Under the pieces are notes generated by a model. It worked only from the letters and a program-made list of their open reading frames with translations. It had not been told where the DNA came from and ran no database searches. DNA of 64,000 nt from Plasmopara viticola (taxonomy: Eukaryota; Oomycota; Peronosporomycetes; Peronosporales; Peronosporaceae), in assembly GCA_001695595.3 (NCBI GenBank), contig MBPM02000052.1:515476-579475 (forward strand), in the 5' to 3' direction. Positions 34,621 to 45,522 of the stretch are shown piece by piece; within the stretch, counting starts at the first letter, position 1; the number at the start of each line of letters is the position of its first letter. The position numbers and the translations under genes are program-made.

Positions 34621-34939
34621 ACCGACCCTGTGGCTCGAGCGGTTAGCCGTTCGACCCAGGACCGGGAGGTACCTGGTTCGATACCCATAGGATCCGAATT
34701 AAGGAAGCCGGAGATAGGTCACTAAAGTGGACGAGCCATCACACCCGAGTGTATGACTGCCCTACCAACTCGCGCCCGATTGGGTAATAAAAGGGTTGGG
34801 TGGGGGACGCCCCACTGACCGAAAAAGCCCCATAGTGTAATGAGGGGTACGGAACCCGGTTCCAGTATGGGTCGGATTGCTATCAGCATCCCGCGATAGA
34901 GACAGCTTAGTCCTAGCGCGTGGGTTCCGGTAGCTTAAA
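34621..34939 (+). mobile_element. tRNA-derived SINE inserted in effector E4
   Basis: A 319-bp insertion with the two internal RNA polymerase III promoter boxes of a tRNA gene: TGGCTCGAGCGG (A box, 34631-34642) and GGTTCGATACC (B box, 34675-34685), 32 nt apart. The body after the tRNA-like head is unrelated to the LINE family in this window. It is flanked by TCTCTACCACCTCAGGTC (34603-34620) and TCTCTTCCACCTCAGGTC (34940-34957), an 18-nt target duplication with one mismatch. E6 has the empty site at 49072-49089. tRNA-derived SINEs are known from Phytophthora; they are mobilised by a LINE partner. Confidence 0.9.
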
Positions 34940-35479
34940 TCTCTTCCACCTCAGGTCAAGGTTGCGCATTATTTGCAGGATCAGCAGCGTATGGCGTCTT
35001 CTTCACAGCCTTTGAAGCGCGTGGCTTTTTTTCTATAATCTCTGCAACAAGTGGCAACTTTTGGACACCCTCATTGATCATGCTTGCTAGATCAGAGTAG
35101 ACTGAGCGCTCTTCATTCACCAAGTCGTCGTGCACGCCACGACTTCCTCGAAGAAATTGATTTGGCAGAGACTTCACGCCCGCATTACCGGTTGTTGTGA
35201 CGACATGATCGTAAATTTGGAGGGGGTGGCCAGATTCTGCAGCTATCTGGCTGCTGGTCACGACAAAAATAGCAGTCAAGACGGAATACGCACCACACAT
35301 GGATGTGTGGGGATGGAAAATCGCTATGGTATCCAAATAATTTACAGCCAGTCAAAAAATTAACTGGTGATATCATACCGATATGTATGTCAGCCATTAT
35401 ATAGTATAGGACTTTATGGGTACATTTCGTGCTACTTTTCTTTACAAATACTATGTAAAGTATTCAGTTAGATGCTTGA

Positions 35480-35811
35480 AAGTTCATTGCCAACCTCTGC
35501 GACGAGATTGTACGACCTACACCCGCAGAAATATCTTATCTTTGGGGCATATTACATTGGAAAAGCGCCATGTCCAAAATGTATTACCGGCCGTACGCCA
35601 TACACCGTGATCTGTGCTTCTAGGCTTGCGGATCGAAGAGGAATTTATTACCGAAATTAGCCTGATAATAATGCAGCGCTGTTGAACCTGGAGAAACCTG
35701 GCAACACAGGCACCAGCAGTGCTATGGTTTTACACGAGCACCATAATGTGCACAGTATATATATATCCGTCTGGGTCATTGAATGCGGCATCTAAGGGTC
35801 CTCAATCTATA
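35480..35811 (+). pseudogene. Effector relic P4, truncated at both ends
   Basis: A plus-strand relic starting at TTCATTGCCAACCTCTGCGAC (ANLCD block), then PAEISYLWGILHW-like, PGNTGTSSA-like and VHSIYI-like pieces. It stops at AAGGGTCCTCAATCT, so it also lacks the C-terminal third that P3, P5 and P7 keep. P6 has the same double truncation. Confidence 0.7.
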
Positions 35812-36240
35812 AAGACAGGTTTTTGCATGTCTTTCTGTTGCGCTAACACATCGCCAGATTACACGTTGCGATTTTATTCATGACTGACCATCCTCACGAT
35901 TAGTATGAGAGATATAATCGTTCATTTCCAAAAGCGCCGGATTCAACATCATCTAGAAAAAAAAGAGAGAGCTCCGTAGGCTCTCTCCTTATCGAGTAGA
36001 TAGACAGCAATGAAACCATCGCGAACACTCGATGGATAATTGGCGAAAAACGCAGGTTTTCTTTACCAGGACGAGCCCTTGTTGGCAACCTTTGACCTCA
36101 CATCATTTATGCCGTATTAAGTTGATTTTTTTTAGGTTGCAATACTGCATAGCTATTAGCTTCGTCCATCATTTTAAATCTTACGTGAGCACTTTTTTCA
36201 AGTGGACAACTGCTTATCCGATCTTTAAGAAATGTTGTTT
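35812..36240. other. Spacer after P4 (type Y)
   Basis: Homologous to the spacer after P6 (49922-50290). No gene is seen. It contains the AGAGAGAGCTCCGTAGGCTC block shared by all spacers. Confidence 0.45.
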
Positions 36241-38240
36241 ATTGCTGTTCCAACATGCGTTCAAAGTGTCTGCGTGCGTTTTTGATGGATGTTTGCTTCA
36301 GGAATGCATAGTATACCGCAGCCTATCCTACCCAATCTGCAGACAAATAAGGAAGCGATTAGCTAGGGCAGGCTACGTGTGACCTCGATTTTGAGGTCCG
36401 CTAGCGCACACGTCCTCTTTCCCGCCTAAAAAATCGCTAGCTTCATCGATGTATACATAACTTAAAGGATGCAGGTAGCCTTCATTATTGAAGTGCCTCT
36501 TTCCGGACAAATCAAGGTACCAATGGCATATGGGGAAGCCTTTTGCTCGCAAAGGTGCAGGCAATATATTTATGGATTAATGGAAGCTGATAGCCTACAC
36601 TTTTAAGGCGTCTCGATACTCTAAAGGCCTGAGGGTAAACCTTGCCCTCTAAAGATGCAGTCAGTAACGATAAATGGGGTGTTTTTAAACTCTATCGCAA
36701 AGGAGCACGTAGTCCAAAACAATTGTTCAACGAAGTCTAGCCGTGAGTAGACTTGCCCCTTCGGATCACCGTAGCATTGCACTTCCTCCGCGCGAATAGT
36801 GGTGTTCACAGACTTAAGATATTAAGGCCAGTCTTTAAACGCTAGAGCGGCTTCGATGAGAGCAATTGCTGTCACTCTAGGTGCAATAAACAAGCACTTA
36901 GTCTTTGACGATCTTGAATCGAGCCAATGAAGAAAGTAACCGGCTCGCCCGAATGCTTTGAAGGGTCATCGATAGATTTCACGGTCAGCCAGTGGTGGTG
37001 GGACGCCCCGTTTCCTCGTGATGAGTGTGTATTTGGTGCAAGCCATTTCCTGATAGCTTGACAGGATCTGGAAAACATAACATTGATGGTCTGCTTGCTG
37101 CACACTCATGTGTTCGATAGCTCACAATAGCTTATATAAAGAGGTATGGAAGAGACCGTAGTTGCAAGACTGGTTTGATTATCGTGCCATTTAATACAAC
37201 ATTCAGCAGCGATTATTCTGGCTAACCGGTAACTCCTTTTTGTGTTGACCGTCTCGATAGATTGCCAACTCCATGCAACTTTACAAAAAATCGCAGCTTA
37301 ACCAAGCAAAATATTTGTTTAAGGCAAATCAACCTAAGTCTTGGTCAAATAATTGAGTGTTTAATTAATTCTGTACGGTATAGTTATTTTACGAGAAAGA
37401 GTCTGCGGCATTCTATGAACGTGTCATGTGCACCCAAATATTAAAAAATCGAAACTGCCTTCGTAGCCATTTCTACCTCCAATCTTTATGAGCTTGAATC
37501 TCACATGAGACTCTTCCGTCCGGGCACCGGAGTCTGTAGCTACTAAACCCTCAATTTTAGACTTTTTCGTAGGACTTAAAAACGTGGCAGTTGGGAGTCC
37601 TGCAGCCTTTGGCCGTCTTCTCAGGCTCACTATAGCCAGCAAGTTTATCGAGCAGTCTTAAAGTGCTTGTTCGACAGTTGTGGAGGTGAGATTATTGATT
37701 TTTAAATCTGTGCAAAGTAGACAACCTTATCCCGTGGACGGAACATCAATTACAAGAAGTACTAGGTACGGTTGCTCGTTGCACAAAGAGGTTTGGAAAA
37801 GGATATTTGACCTTTTTGTGAGTGACCGTTCATCATTCCTGATCTCAAGAAAATCGACATGTACAGTGCATTTGAATGTAAAACGAATTTATCATTGTCT
37901 TATTTGTAATTCTTTATATGCACTAATGCCAGCTCAGTAGTCTACGCATACATTATGTATTTTTTTTTGATACTTGTCAAATTGTTTCAGTAGGCAAAGC
38001 TGCTTAAGTTCGGATAGAACAAAAGCTACTTTTCTATTTCAATCCTAGCCCAGATTTTATCACAATAGTTCAACTTCATTAAACGGTCGATTGCACAGTC
38101 CACAATTCTCCGTTTGCTCTGGCTGTCCATCCCACAAAAAATTGTCGGTGCTGCAATTCCAGTATGACCTACAACCCGCCTTTAGAAGTGAAGTCTACCA
38201 AAGCGACCCTAGATGTACGTCGGTACACATTTGTCGGCCT
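36241..38240 (-). pseudogene. Relic of unknown gene family, segments B-C-D (unit E4)
   Basis: Segment B: 37642-37424 encodes AAGLPTATFLSPTKKS and LVATDSGARTEESHVRFKLI. Segment C: 37105-36373 in several frames gives KQTINVMFSRSCQAIRKWLA, GASHHHWLTVKSIDDPSKHS, EPVTFFIGSIQDRQRL, EEVQCYGDPKGQVYSRLD and HWYLDLSGKRHFNNEGYLHP. This is the clearest copy of segment C. The order and orientation are as in the other units. Confidence 0.55.
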
Positions 38241-38307
38241 AAGTCCGATTTGAGCTTCCATTTGGTAAGATTAAATACTAAGCAATTCAGTGAGTGATGA
38301 AACAGGT

Positions 38308-38622
38308 GGTTGGGGTGACGCTCTCCTTCCAAGCGCGGGGGCTTAATGCTCGCGCGCTTCGGGCAGGTGCTCTCGGGCATCTGCAGGTCTCTAACGAGTC
38401 TCACCCTCGACGCGACGGTCTCCAGCACCAGGCCACCTGGGCTCCTACCAAGTCAGAACTAAAAAAAAATGGAAGACCCTCACGACTTCGGCGCTGGATG
38501 CACTGCCCGCCGAACGAGACCCGACGTATGCGGACACCACTGTATGCCGTGGACTAGCCAGACTGAGCCTAGCCGTGCATAGCTTGGCAACGCGATAACG
38601 TAATACAATACAATACAATACA
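38308..38622 (+). mobile_element. Short LINE-derived element copy S5
   Basis: Three-block element ending in AATACAATACAATACAAT. No target duplication is seen. Compared with the E6/E7 spacer (52455-52550), about 100 bp of target sequence is missing here, so the insertion was accompanied or followed by a deletion. Confidence 0.85.
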
Positions 38623-38624
38623 AT

Positions 38625-40170
38625 TGTGGTAGAATATCCGACAAAAAAAATACACTTAATATATCCACAGATTTGTTTGCAGCTGATGTAACTATCTTTT
38701 ATATGCTTATAAAGCTCATTTTCATGTTGCCTCGAGCTTGTATTAACATTCAAAAAGGATTTGAAGATTCAAGGCTACTGCAACGTTCGTGCTTACGCCT
38801 CTGTGACGTCAAGACTGCAGTTTGACACTATCATGTGGCTATCCACAGAGCGTTAAAGCGATTCAAAGCGATACAAGATAGCGTGCACTCAAGATACTTG
38901 CCCATTTAATGCACAGTTTTCATATATGTCAACATTTTAGCCTCTTGCAACTTATTTTCACAAACTCGTTCAATATCAGGCGTTGATTCATCAATCAGAG
39001 GCGCTCACCAACACTGGAGGGCCTGCCAATTGGCTACGCAAAGTTCAGCACATGGTATATGTCCACAGACGAAGTGATCTAGCCAAGTGGATGGGGACGA
39101 AAGTCAGTGGGTTCAGCTTATATACATAACTTGTGCTCTAGTCATTTCAAAACAAAATAGAACGAATAATCGCGCCTAAAAAGTGCTGTGCGTGAATTGG
39201 CGAGGGTGTGCACAACGAAGTCACTCAACACATTTTCCAACCGAATTACCGAGGAAATTCGGCGAGCGCTTGAATGACTGACCGAAATTGGTGAAGTGGA
39301 ATGGTCGTGTTCGTGCAGTTCATGTCACATTGACGTCGTATAACGTGGAATTAAATAAAGGGTAAAGACAAAGCGCGAGAAAGCTTCTCGTCCTTTGTCG
39401 GTAAGACATTAAACGATATGTGTCGGCAAGCAAAGAGTTCGTTTAGTATGATTGCCAACAACGAATTTACCTCTTTCGTCCAGCAAGTAAATGAGGACGG
39501 CTTGGAGCCCATTCGATGACGTGTTAATGATGGGATATGCTGCAAATGTATTAATTGAGAGAGCGGTATTACATCTTGTTGGTGTGCCAAGTAAAATTTC
39601 CTTACAACTGTTTAATTAATTGGTCAGTTTCATGCAATGACCATGAAGAAATGAAATCTACGCACTTTATTGCCTACGGTACGGCAAACAGCCAGTAAGT
39701 GTTTTGACTAACATGTATAGCGTTTCCATTTGCACTGGCACGCAGCGCTAGACTTGGACTTGATTTACACCGCCAATTGTTCGACTCGGTCTTGTCGAAG
39801 GATTGTGCGGTGCACCACCTCTCTCTTGGAGTAGAAGAAAAACAAAGAGAAGTCGAGAAAGAGAGTCTCAAGGTGCCACATTGCTTGTTAAAGTAATCAA
39901 AAAGAACAATTGCATTTGTGTTTTATGCGGTGAAAGTGATGAAAGTCGTCGCAAGTGCCCTAAGACAGCTCGGATGCAGCAGCCCTGATAACTAAGTGTT
40001 TGACAGTGGCTCGAAGTCGTTTGTAATGATTAAACTGAGACCTTGTGTGATCTGTTCATTTCAATACATTGCTTTATGGTGATGCAAATTTTGACTGTAT
40101 CTAACTTTAATTTACTATTAAGGCGCGCTCTTTTATTTATTAAAAAAGACGTTTTTTTAATAAACCCTGC
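38625..40170 (+). pseudogene. Gag-like repeat relic (R segment), unit E4/E5
   Basis: A plus-strand R repeat, close to 52550-54150. At 39911-39960 it encodes CICVLCGESDESRRKCPK. The spacing C-x2-C-x9-C is that of a retroviral/copia-type zinc knuckle (C-x2-C-x4-H-x4-C) with Glu in place of His. Upstream frames are broken, and no protease, integrase or reverse transcriptase is attached. Confidence 0.4.
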
Positions 40171-40182
40171 ATAAAAGCAGGA

Positions 40183-40496
40183 AATTTTCGGAAAGGGTTG
40201 GGGTGACGCCCTCCTTCCAAGCGCGGGGGCTAAATGCTCGCGCGCTTCGGGCAGGTGCTCTCGGGCATCTGCAGGGCTCTAACGAGTCTCACCCTCGACG
40301 CGACGGTCTCCAGCACCACGGCCCCACCTGGGCTCTTTTGGAAGACCCTCACGACCTCGGTGCTGGCTGCACTGCCCGCCGAACGAGACCCGACCCGACG
40401 TATGCGGACACCACTTTATGCCGTGGACTAGCCAGACTGAGCCTAGCACGTGCATAACTTGGCAACGCGATAACGTAATACAATACAATACAATAC
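40183..40496 (+). mobile_element. Short LINE-derived element copy S6
   Basis: Three-block element ending in AATACAATACAATAC. It is flanked by a 9-bp target duplication AAAAGCAGG (40174-40182 and 40497-40505). The empty site is next to E7 at 54169-54177. It lies just 3' of effector E5. Confidence 0.88.
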
Positions 40497-40580
40497 AAAA
40501 GCAGGCAAATGTAGGTTCTTCACAAATCACTTTAATACAATTCGGAAATTTTCGTCATGCCACTTCACGCCGAAAACCAT

Positions 40581-42206
40581 TTATGGCGCGGCTGGAGTTT
40601 TGTAGGTGCTTTTGTCATATATGCCACCCAGACTCAGTTCCGTATCGATGTCTCTGAGCGTCAATGCAGTTGATGGGGGCGTCAATGCAGTGGATGGGGG
40701 CGTCAATGCAGTGGAGGGGGGCGTCAATGCAGTAAATGGGGGCGTCAATGCAGTGGAGGGGGGCGTCAATGCAGTGGATGGGGGCGCCAGCGAGTGTGAA
40801 TTGTGCACATTCGGGTGCTGATACGGGGCAAAACCACTGGTTGGACTGCCAAGGCTGAGTCTCGAATTTGAAGTCATAGAGGAGTGGTCGCCTGGTTTAT
40901 ATGGGACAAAAATACGGCTTGGGCCACCTGGCTTATATGGGACAAAAGTACGGCTTGGACCGCCAAAGCTGAAGCTTGATCTTATGGCAGAGGCGGAGTG
41001 GTCGCCTGAGGCCGTCAATGTCGTCACAAGCGGCATAACCGACTTTAAATTCTGCATCTTTGATTGCTTGGCTGGACGACTGGTTGTGTCGACGTTGCCA
41101 TCAAAAGTACGCTTTGATTTTTGCGTAACGACGGCGCGATCGCTTCTGGACGTCGATGCCCCATTAAGTGGCTCAGACGGATGCGAACTTTGCACTTTTG
41201 AATGCGCACGTAGAGCCAAAGCACTGCTTGTGCCTGTGTTGCCAGCCGGATTGAACTTTAGGTTCAATTGCGCACCAAATCTATCGAGCCGATTTCGGTT
41301 GAAAATGTTGTACATCCGCACCCATCTCTGATAATGCAAATTGAGCAAGTAGTTGAGCACGCCGAACCTTACGGATTCCGGCGAATTTTTCCACTGCTTC
41401 CACAATTCCTCGTTACCTTTCAAACGCTGCATCGCCAAGAGCACATGCCGCTGCGCTTGGTAAACAAGATCTTTCTTGCGTTTATGTTTGGGATTTTTCT
41501 TGTTCCATCCCATCATGCTCCAAAGATGCGACGTCTCCTCATATGTTGGGTTTACATTGTCGCCGCAGAGGTTGGCAAACACTGTGCGAATTCGCTCGAT
41601 GTTCTTTTCGTGCTTGACAGACACTTCCATTGGCCTCATGCCGTAAAAGCTGACTTTCCACTCTTTTAAGCCGTAGATCAGATTGCCAGATATATCACGA
41701 GAAGCATCGCCAGTTCTGACGTCCTTACCAGATGGCGTCCAATGTTTCTGCAATGCTTTGCCTGCGGCTTCCGTGGCCACTCTCAACGCATCATACTTTT
41801 TAGATTTTTCCATCTCCTCTCTAGCCTCTGTAGCATATAGCAGCTCCTTCACCACCTCAGGTCGTGGTTGCGCATTACTTGCAGGATCTGCAGCGGGTGG
41901 CGTCTTCTTCTTAGCCTTTGCAGCGCGTGGCTTCACTTTAATTATCTCTGCAACACGTGGCAACTTTTCGACACCCTCATTTATCATGCTCGCTAAAACA
42001 GAATAGATAGAGCGTTCTTCATTCGCCAAGTCGTCGTGATCGTTCCGGATACCTCGAAGAAATCGATTCGGCAGCGGCTTCGCGACAGCATTACTGGCTG
42101 CTATGGCGTCGTGATCGAAGGTTTGGAGCGAATGGCCAGATTCGGCAGCTACCTGGCTGCTGGTCACGATGAAAAGGGCAGTTAAGACGGAATACGCACC
42201 ACACAT
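40581..42206 (-). CDS. Secreted RxLR-EER effector E5
   Basis: 541 aa from ATG at 42206; 32 further open codons upstream start with non-ATG and lie in the promoter. Signal peptide is 1-21 (MCGAYSVLTALFIVTSSQVA-A). A canonical RFLR is at 48-51 and EER at 63-65. GDASRDISGN is at 166-175 and EWKVSFYGMRPM at 182-193. SVRFGVLNYLLNLHYQRWVR is at about 278-297. Basic segments KKNPKHKRKK (236-245) and QKSKRT (362-367) are possible nuclear signals. Two FVPYKPG repeats follow at 421-439. Six copies of PPSTALT cover 475-516 before LSLGGIYDKS. It is the closest relative of E7. It is intact and has the textbook motif set, so it is the best candidate for a functional effector along with E7. Confidence 0.92.
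   Translation of the reverse strand: MCGAYSVLTALFIVTSSQVAAESGHSLQTFDHDAIAASNAVAKPLPNRFLRGIRNDHDDLANEERSIYSVLASMINEGVEKLPRVAEIIKVKPRAAKAKKKTPPAADPASNAQPRPEVVKELLYATEAREEMEKSKKYDALRVATEAAGKALQKHWTPSGKDVRTGDASRDISGNLIYGLKEWKVSFYGMRPMEVSVKHEKNIERIRTVFANLCGDNVNPTYEETSHLWSMMGWNKKNPKHKRKKDLVYQAQRHVLLAMQRLKGNEELWKQWKNSPESVRFGVLNYLLNLHYQRWVRMYNIFNRNRLDRFGAQLNLKFNPAGNTGTSSALALRAHSKVQSSHPSEPLNGASTSRSDRAVVTQKSKRTFDGNVDTTSRPAKQSKMQNLKSVMPLVTTLTASGDHSASAIRSSFSFGGPSRTFVPYKPGGPSRIFVPYKPGDHSSMTSNSRLSLGSPTSGFAPYQHPNVHNSHSLAPPSTALTPPSTALTPPFTALTPPSTALTPPSTALTPPSTALTLRDIDTELSLGGIYDKSTYKTPAAP
40667..40792 (-). repeat. 21-bp coding minisatellite in E5
   Basis: Six tandem 21-bp units (plus-strand form GCGTCAATGCAGTGGATGGGG), encoding PPSTALT six times. 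Variants GAGGGG and AAATGG occur inside units. E7 has five units; E1, E2 and E3 have one. Confidence 0.9.
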
Positions 42207-42255
42207 GGTAAGAGGGAGAATCACTAGGGTATTTTGTGCCCGTCCGAATAATTTC

Positions 42256-42266
42256 CAACCAGTCAA
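42256..42266 (-). promoter_or_regulatory. Variant upstream box of effector E5
   Basis: TTGACTGGTTG on the minus strand, 50-60 nt before the E5 ATG. It differs by one base from the E1/E2/E3 box. In E7 the matching stretch has an internal deletion that removes it. Confidence 0.35.
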
Positions 42267-42387
42267 ATTAAACTGGTGATATCGTACCGATACATATGTC
42301 AACCATTCAGTAGCCTAGGACTTACTATTATTTAGACATACTACAGAATATAATTCATACGGTAAATTATGAGATACTCCTCCTCAG

Positions 42388-42933
42388 ATCGAGCGAGTTC
42401 ATGAAACCTCTGCGACGTGATCGTAAAACCTACACTCCAAGGAATGTCTAATCTATGGGGCATGTGACATTAAAGGGCAAGCCAATTTCGTTGCATAAGC
42501 GCTCAAAATGCAGACTTCGTTTCCGTCTGAGCCACTTAATGCGGCATCGACGTCCAAGGGTGATTGCTCTGTCCTCACTAAAAGATCAAAGCGTAATTTC
42601 GATGGCAACAGCAACGTATCCAGCCGTTCATCTGAGCAATCGAAGTTGCAAAGTTCAGCGTCGTTTATGCCACTTTTGACGAAATCGACAACCTTTGTCG
42701 ATTACTTTGTATCTGCTAAAAGATCAAGGCCCAGCTTCGGCGGTGTAAACGACCACTCCTAAAAATTCGAGACTCAGCCTTGGCAGTCCAAGCCGTGCTT
42801 TTGTCTCGTATCAGCACCCAAATGTGCACAGTTCACGGTCGTTGGCGCCCCCATGCCCAAAGACATTGACACGGAACTGATCCTTGGTGACATCTATAGC
42901 AAAAGCACTTACAACGCTCCATCTGTGCCGTAG
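42388..42933 (+). pseudogene. 5'-truncated effector relic P5
   Basis: A plus-strand relic starting at ATCGAGCGAGTTCATGAA (IERVHE block) with an internal deletion. It continues with PLNAASTSKGD, LTKRSKRNFDGNSN (42580-42615), QSSASFMPLLTKSTTF, AKRSRPSFGG and a tail ending in a GTGCCGTAG stop like the intact genes. Frameshifts separate these parts. It is close to P7. Confidence 0.75.
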
Positions 42934-43560
42934 AGGGTTTTAGTTCAGGTGGCATGAGATCGTTCCTTATGCGGAGGGTTAGCTTTTAAGTGATTTATAT
43001 AGAACGTATATACATTCCCGTTTTTATTTGATAACTTATGCTAGTTCTGGACAAGATTTGGTTTTGTAGTCCATTTATTAAGACTGGTTTTTACATGTCT
43101 TTCCGTTGCACTAACACGGGGCCAGATTAGACGTTGTGATTTTCTTCATGACTGACCTTCTAATGTCCACACGATTAGTATGAGAGATACGATCGTTCAT
43201 TTCCAAATGCGCCGGGTTCAACAACATCTAGAAAAAAATAGAGAGAGCGCCGTAAGCTCTCTTCTAATCGAGTTAATCGACAACGATGAGGCCATCGCGT
43301 ACATTCGATGGATAATAGGCAAATAACGCAGGTTTTTTTTACCAAAACGAGCCCTTGCTGGCAACCTTTAAGCTCACTAATAGTCTTAACATCTACGAAG
43401 TATTAAGTTGAATTTGTTAGTGTGCAATACTGCATAGCTGTTAGCTTCGTCCCTATTTTTGAATCATAATTTAGCATTCTTTTCTAGTGGACAACTGCTT
43501 ATTTAAGATTTTCTTAAAAAAAGGTTGTCAATTGTTGTTACAATAGGCGTTCAATGTGAC
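42934..43560. other. Spacer after P5 (type X)
   Basis: Nearly the same as 29922-30540 after P3. No gene is supported. Confidence 0.5.
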
Positions 43561-43682
43561 TGCGTGCGTTACGAGCGTCTTTTGATGGATGTTTGCTTCA
43601 GGAACGCATAGTACACCACAGCCTATCCTTCTCAATCTGCAGACAAATAAGGAAGCGATTGGGTAAGACAGGCAACGTGTGA

Positions 43683-43732
43683 TCTCAAAGTTTGCCGAAA
43701 GGAAAAAGTTCCTATCGGAAAACTTTGAGGTC
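43683..43732. repeat. Imperfect inverted repeat in the E5-unit spacer
   Basis: CTCAAAGTTTGCCGA and TCGGAAAACTTTGAG are 15-bp arms with one mismatch. Other units have shorter versions here (GACCTCGATTTTGAGGTC at 36380). The left arm looks like an inverted copy of the right-hand sequence, which is the form conserved near 7640-7665. Confidence 0.75.
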
Positions 43733-45522
43733 TGCTAACGCACACGCCTTCCTTCCCGCCTAAAAAGGCGCTAGCTTCATCAGTGTATACATGAATTAAC
43801 GAATGCAGCTAGCCTCCATTACTGGAGTGCCTCTTTCCGGACAAATCAAGGTACCAATCGCTGTAATATGCTTGTGCTGTTCAATGCAAATGCAGTAGAG
43901 AATTACCGTTCCTTATGCCCATTTCTCCAGAGCGACTAGTAGGAAGCGGCGGATCGCTGCGACTCATGCCACGAGTCGGTTCGCGTAGACCGAGGCTGGC
44001 GGTCCAAGGTAGCCATGTCTGGAATACTGGTATCTGCCCACATCTGTCCACAATCGCCTATGGGTAAGTCTTTAGCTCCCAAACGTGCAGGCAATGTATC
44101 TACGGATTAATGGACGTTGATAGTCTCCATTTTGAAGGTGACTCGATACATCAATGGCCTGATGGTAAGCCTCTCGCTTTAAAGGTGCAGGCAGTAACGA
44201 TAAAAGAGGTGTACCAGAACTCTTTTGCAAAGGAGCAGGTGGTCCAAATAGCTCCAACAATCTCTTTGAAACACGATTATCGTTTAGCCGCGGATAGACT
44301 TTCCCCTTCGGATCACCATAACATTGCAGTGAGTAGTGGCGTTCACAGACTCAAAGAATTAAGGCCAGTCTCTAAACACTAAAGCGGCTTCGACGAGAGC
44401 AATTGCTGCCGCTGTAGATGCAATAAGCAAGCACATGGTCTCTGACGAGCCAACGAAGAATACTATTGGCTCGCACGAATGCTTAAAAGGGTCACCGATA
44501 GAATCCACGGCCGGCCAGTGGTGGTGGGACGCCCCGTTAAAATAACGCTGAGTTCTCGTGATGACTGTGCGTTTGGTGCAAACCATTCCCTGATAGCTAG
44601 ACAGGATCTGGGGAACTCACCATTGGTGGTCTGCTTGCTGTCCACCTATGTGTACGAAAGCTCACAATCGCTTATATAAAGAGGTACGGAAGAGACCGTA
44701 GTTGCAAGACTGGTCTGATTGTTGTGCCAATCAATACACCATTCAGTAACGATTATCCTGACTCTGTTGACCATAAGGATAAGTTGCTAACTCCATGCAC
44801 TTAAGAAAATCACGGCTTATTTAAAGAAAATAATTGCTTTAAGGCAAATCAACCTAAGTCTTGGTCAAACTATTGGGTATTTTACTAGTTCTGTACGGTA
44901 TAGTTGTTTCAAGGGAAAAAGGTCTACGGCATAATACAGAACTTTCCCGTTCACCCGATCGTTCAAAAATCGAAACCGCCTCCGTAGCATTTTCCACCTT
45001 CAAATTTTATCAGCTTGAACTTTACATGAGACTCTTCCGTCCGGGCACAGGAGTCTGTAGCTACTGAACCCTCGATCATAGACTTTTTCGTAGGAGCGCT
45101 GCAGCTTTAGCCGTCTTCTCAGGCTCATAGGAGCCAGAAAGTTTATCGAGCAGTTCCAAATTGCTCGTTCGACAGTTGTGGACGTCAATTTGTTGATTTT
45201 TGAATCTTTGCTAGATAGTCAATCTAATCGCGTGCACGAAAGATCAACTACAAAATGTACCAGGCACGGTCGCACTCCGAACAGAGAGGCTAAGAGGAAG
45301 ATTTTTGACCTTCCTCTAAGTCACCGTTCATCATCCTGATCTTACGAAAATCGACATGTAAACTTTTAAACAGATATTTCCTTGTCTTGTTTGCAATTCT
45401 TTATATGCACTAGTGCCAACTCAGTAGTCTTTGGAGAGAGCTATCACCATATGTATTCGATACTCGTCAAAATATTTCAGAAGACAACGTTGCTTAAGTT
45501 TGGATAGGTGCAACAAAAGCTA

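Larger units (their letters stand above)
33475..35300 (-). pseudogene. Effector E4, interrupted by a SINE and frameshifts
   Basis: The ATG at 35300 starts MCGAYSVLTAIFVVTSSQIA (signal peptide), with QFLR at the RxLR position and NEER after it. The frame ends shortly after ADPANNAQP, where a 319-bp SINE (34621-34939) plus an 18-nt target duplication is inserted. It resumes at about 34612 (VEKMLYAVEAMKEMEKS) and runs through GDASRDISGN and ETSYLWGMLGW. A CA-repeat expansion near 34150-34161 then shifts the frame. The 3' part (34158-33475) encodes LPESVRFGVLNYLLNLHYQR, a basic SKRSKRT...SKRLKNR segment and a tail with a further shift. At least three lesions are visible, so no full-length effector is expected. 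Confidence 0.9.

Noticed and set aside
40606..42006. Plus-strand open frames across E5 and E7 (40606-41669, 54277-55665), with regular repeats such as VNAVDGG
   Set aside because: They are antisense shadows of the effector genes; the minisatellite and codon pattern make the opposite strand open.
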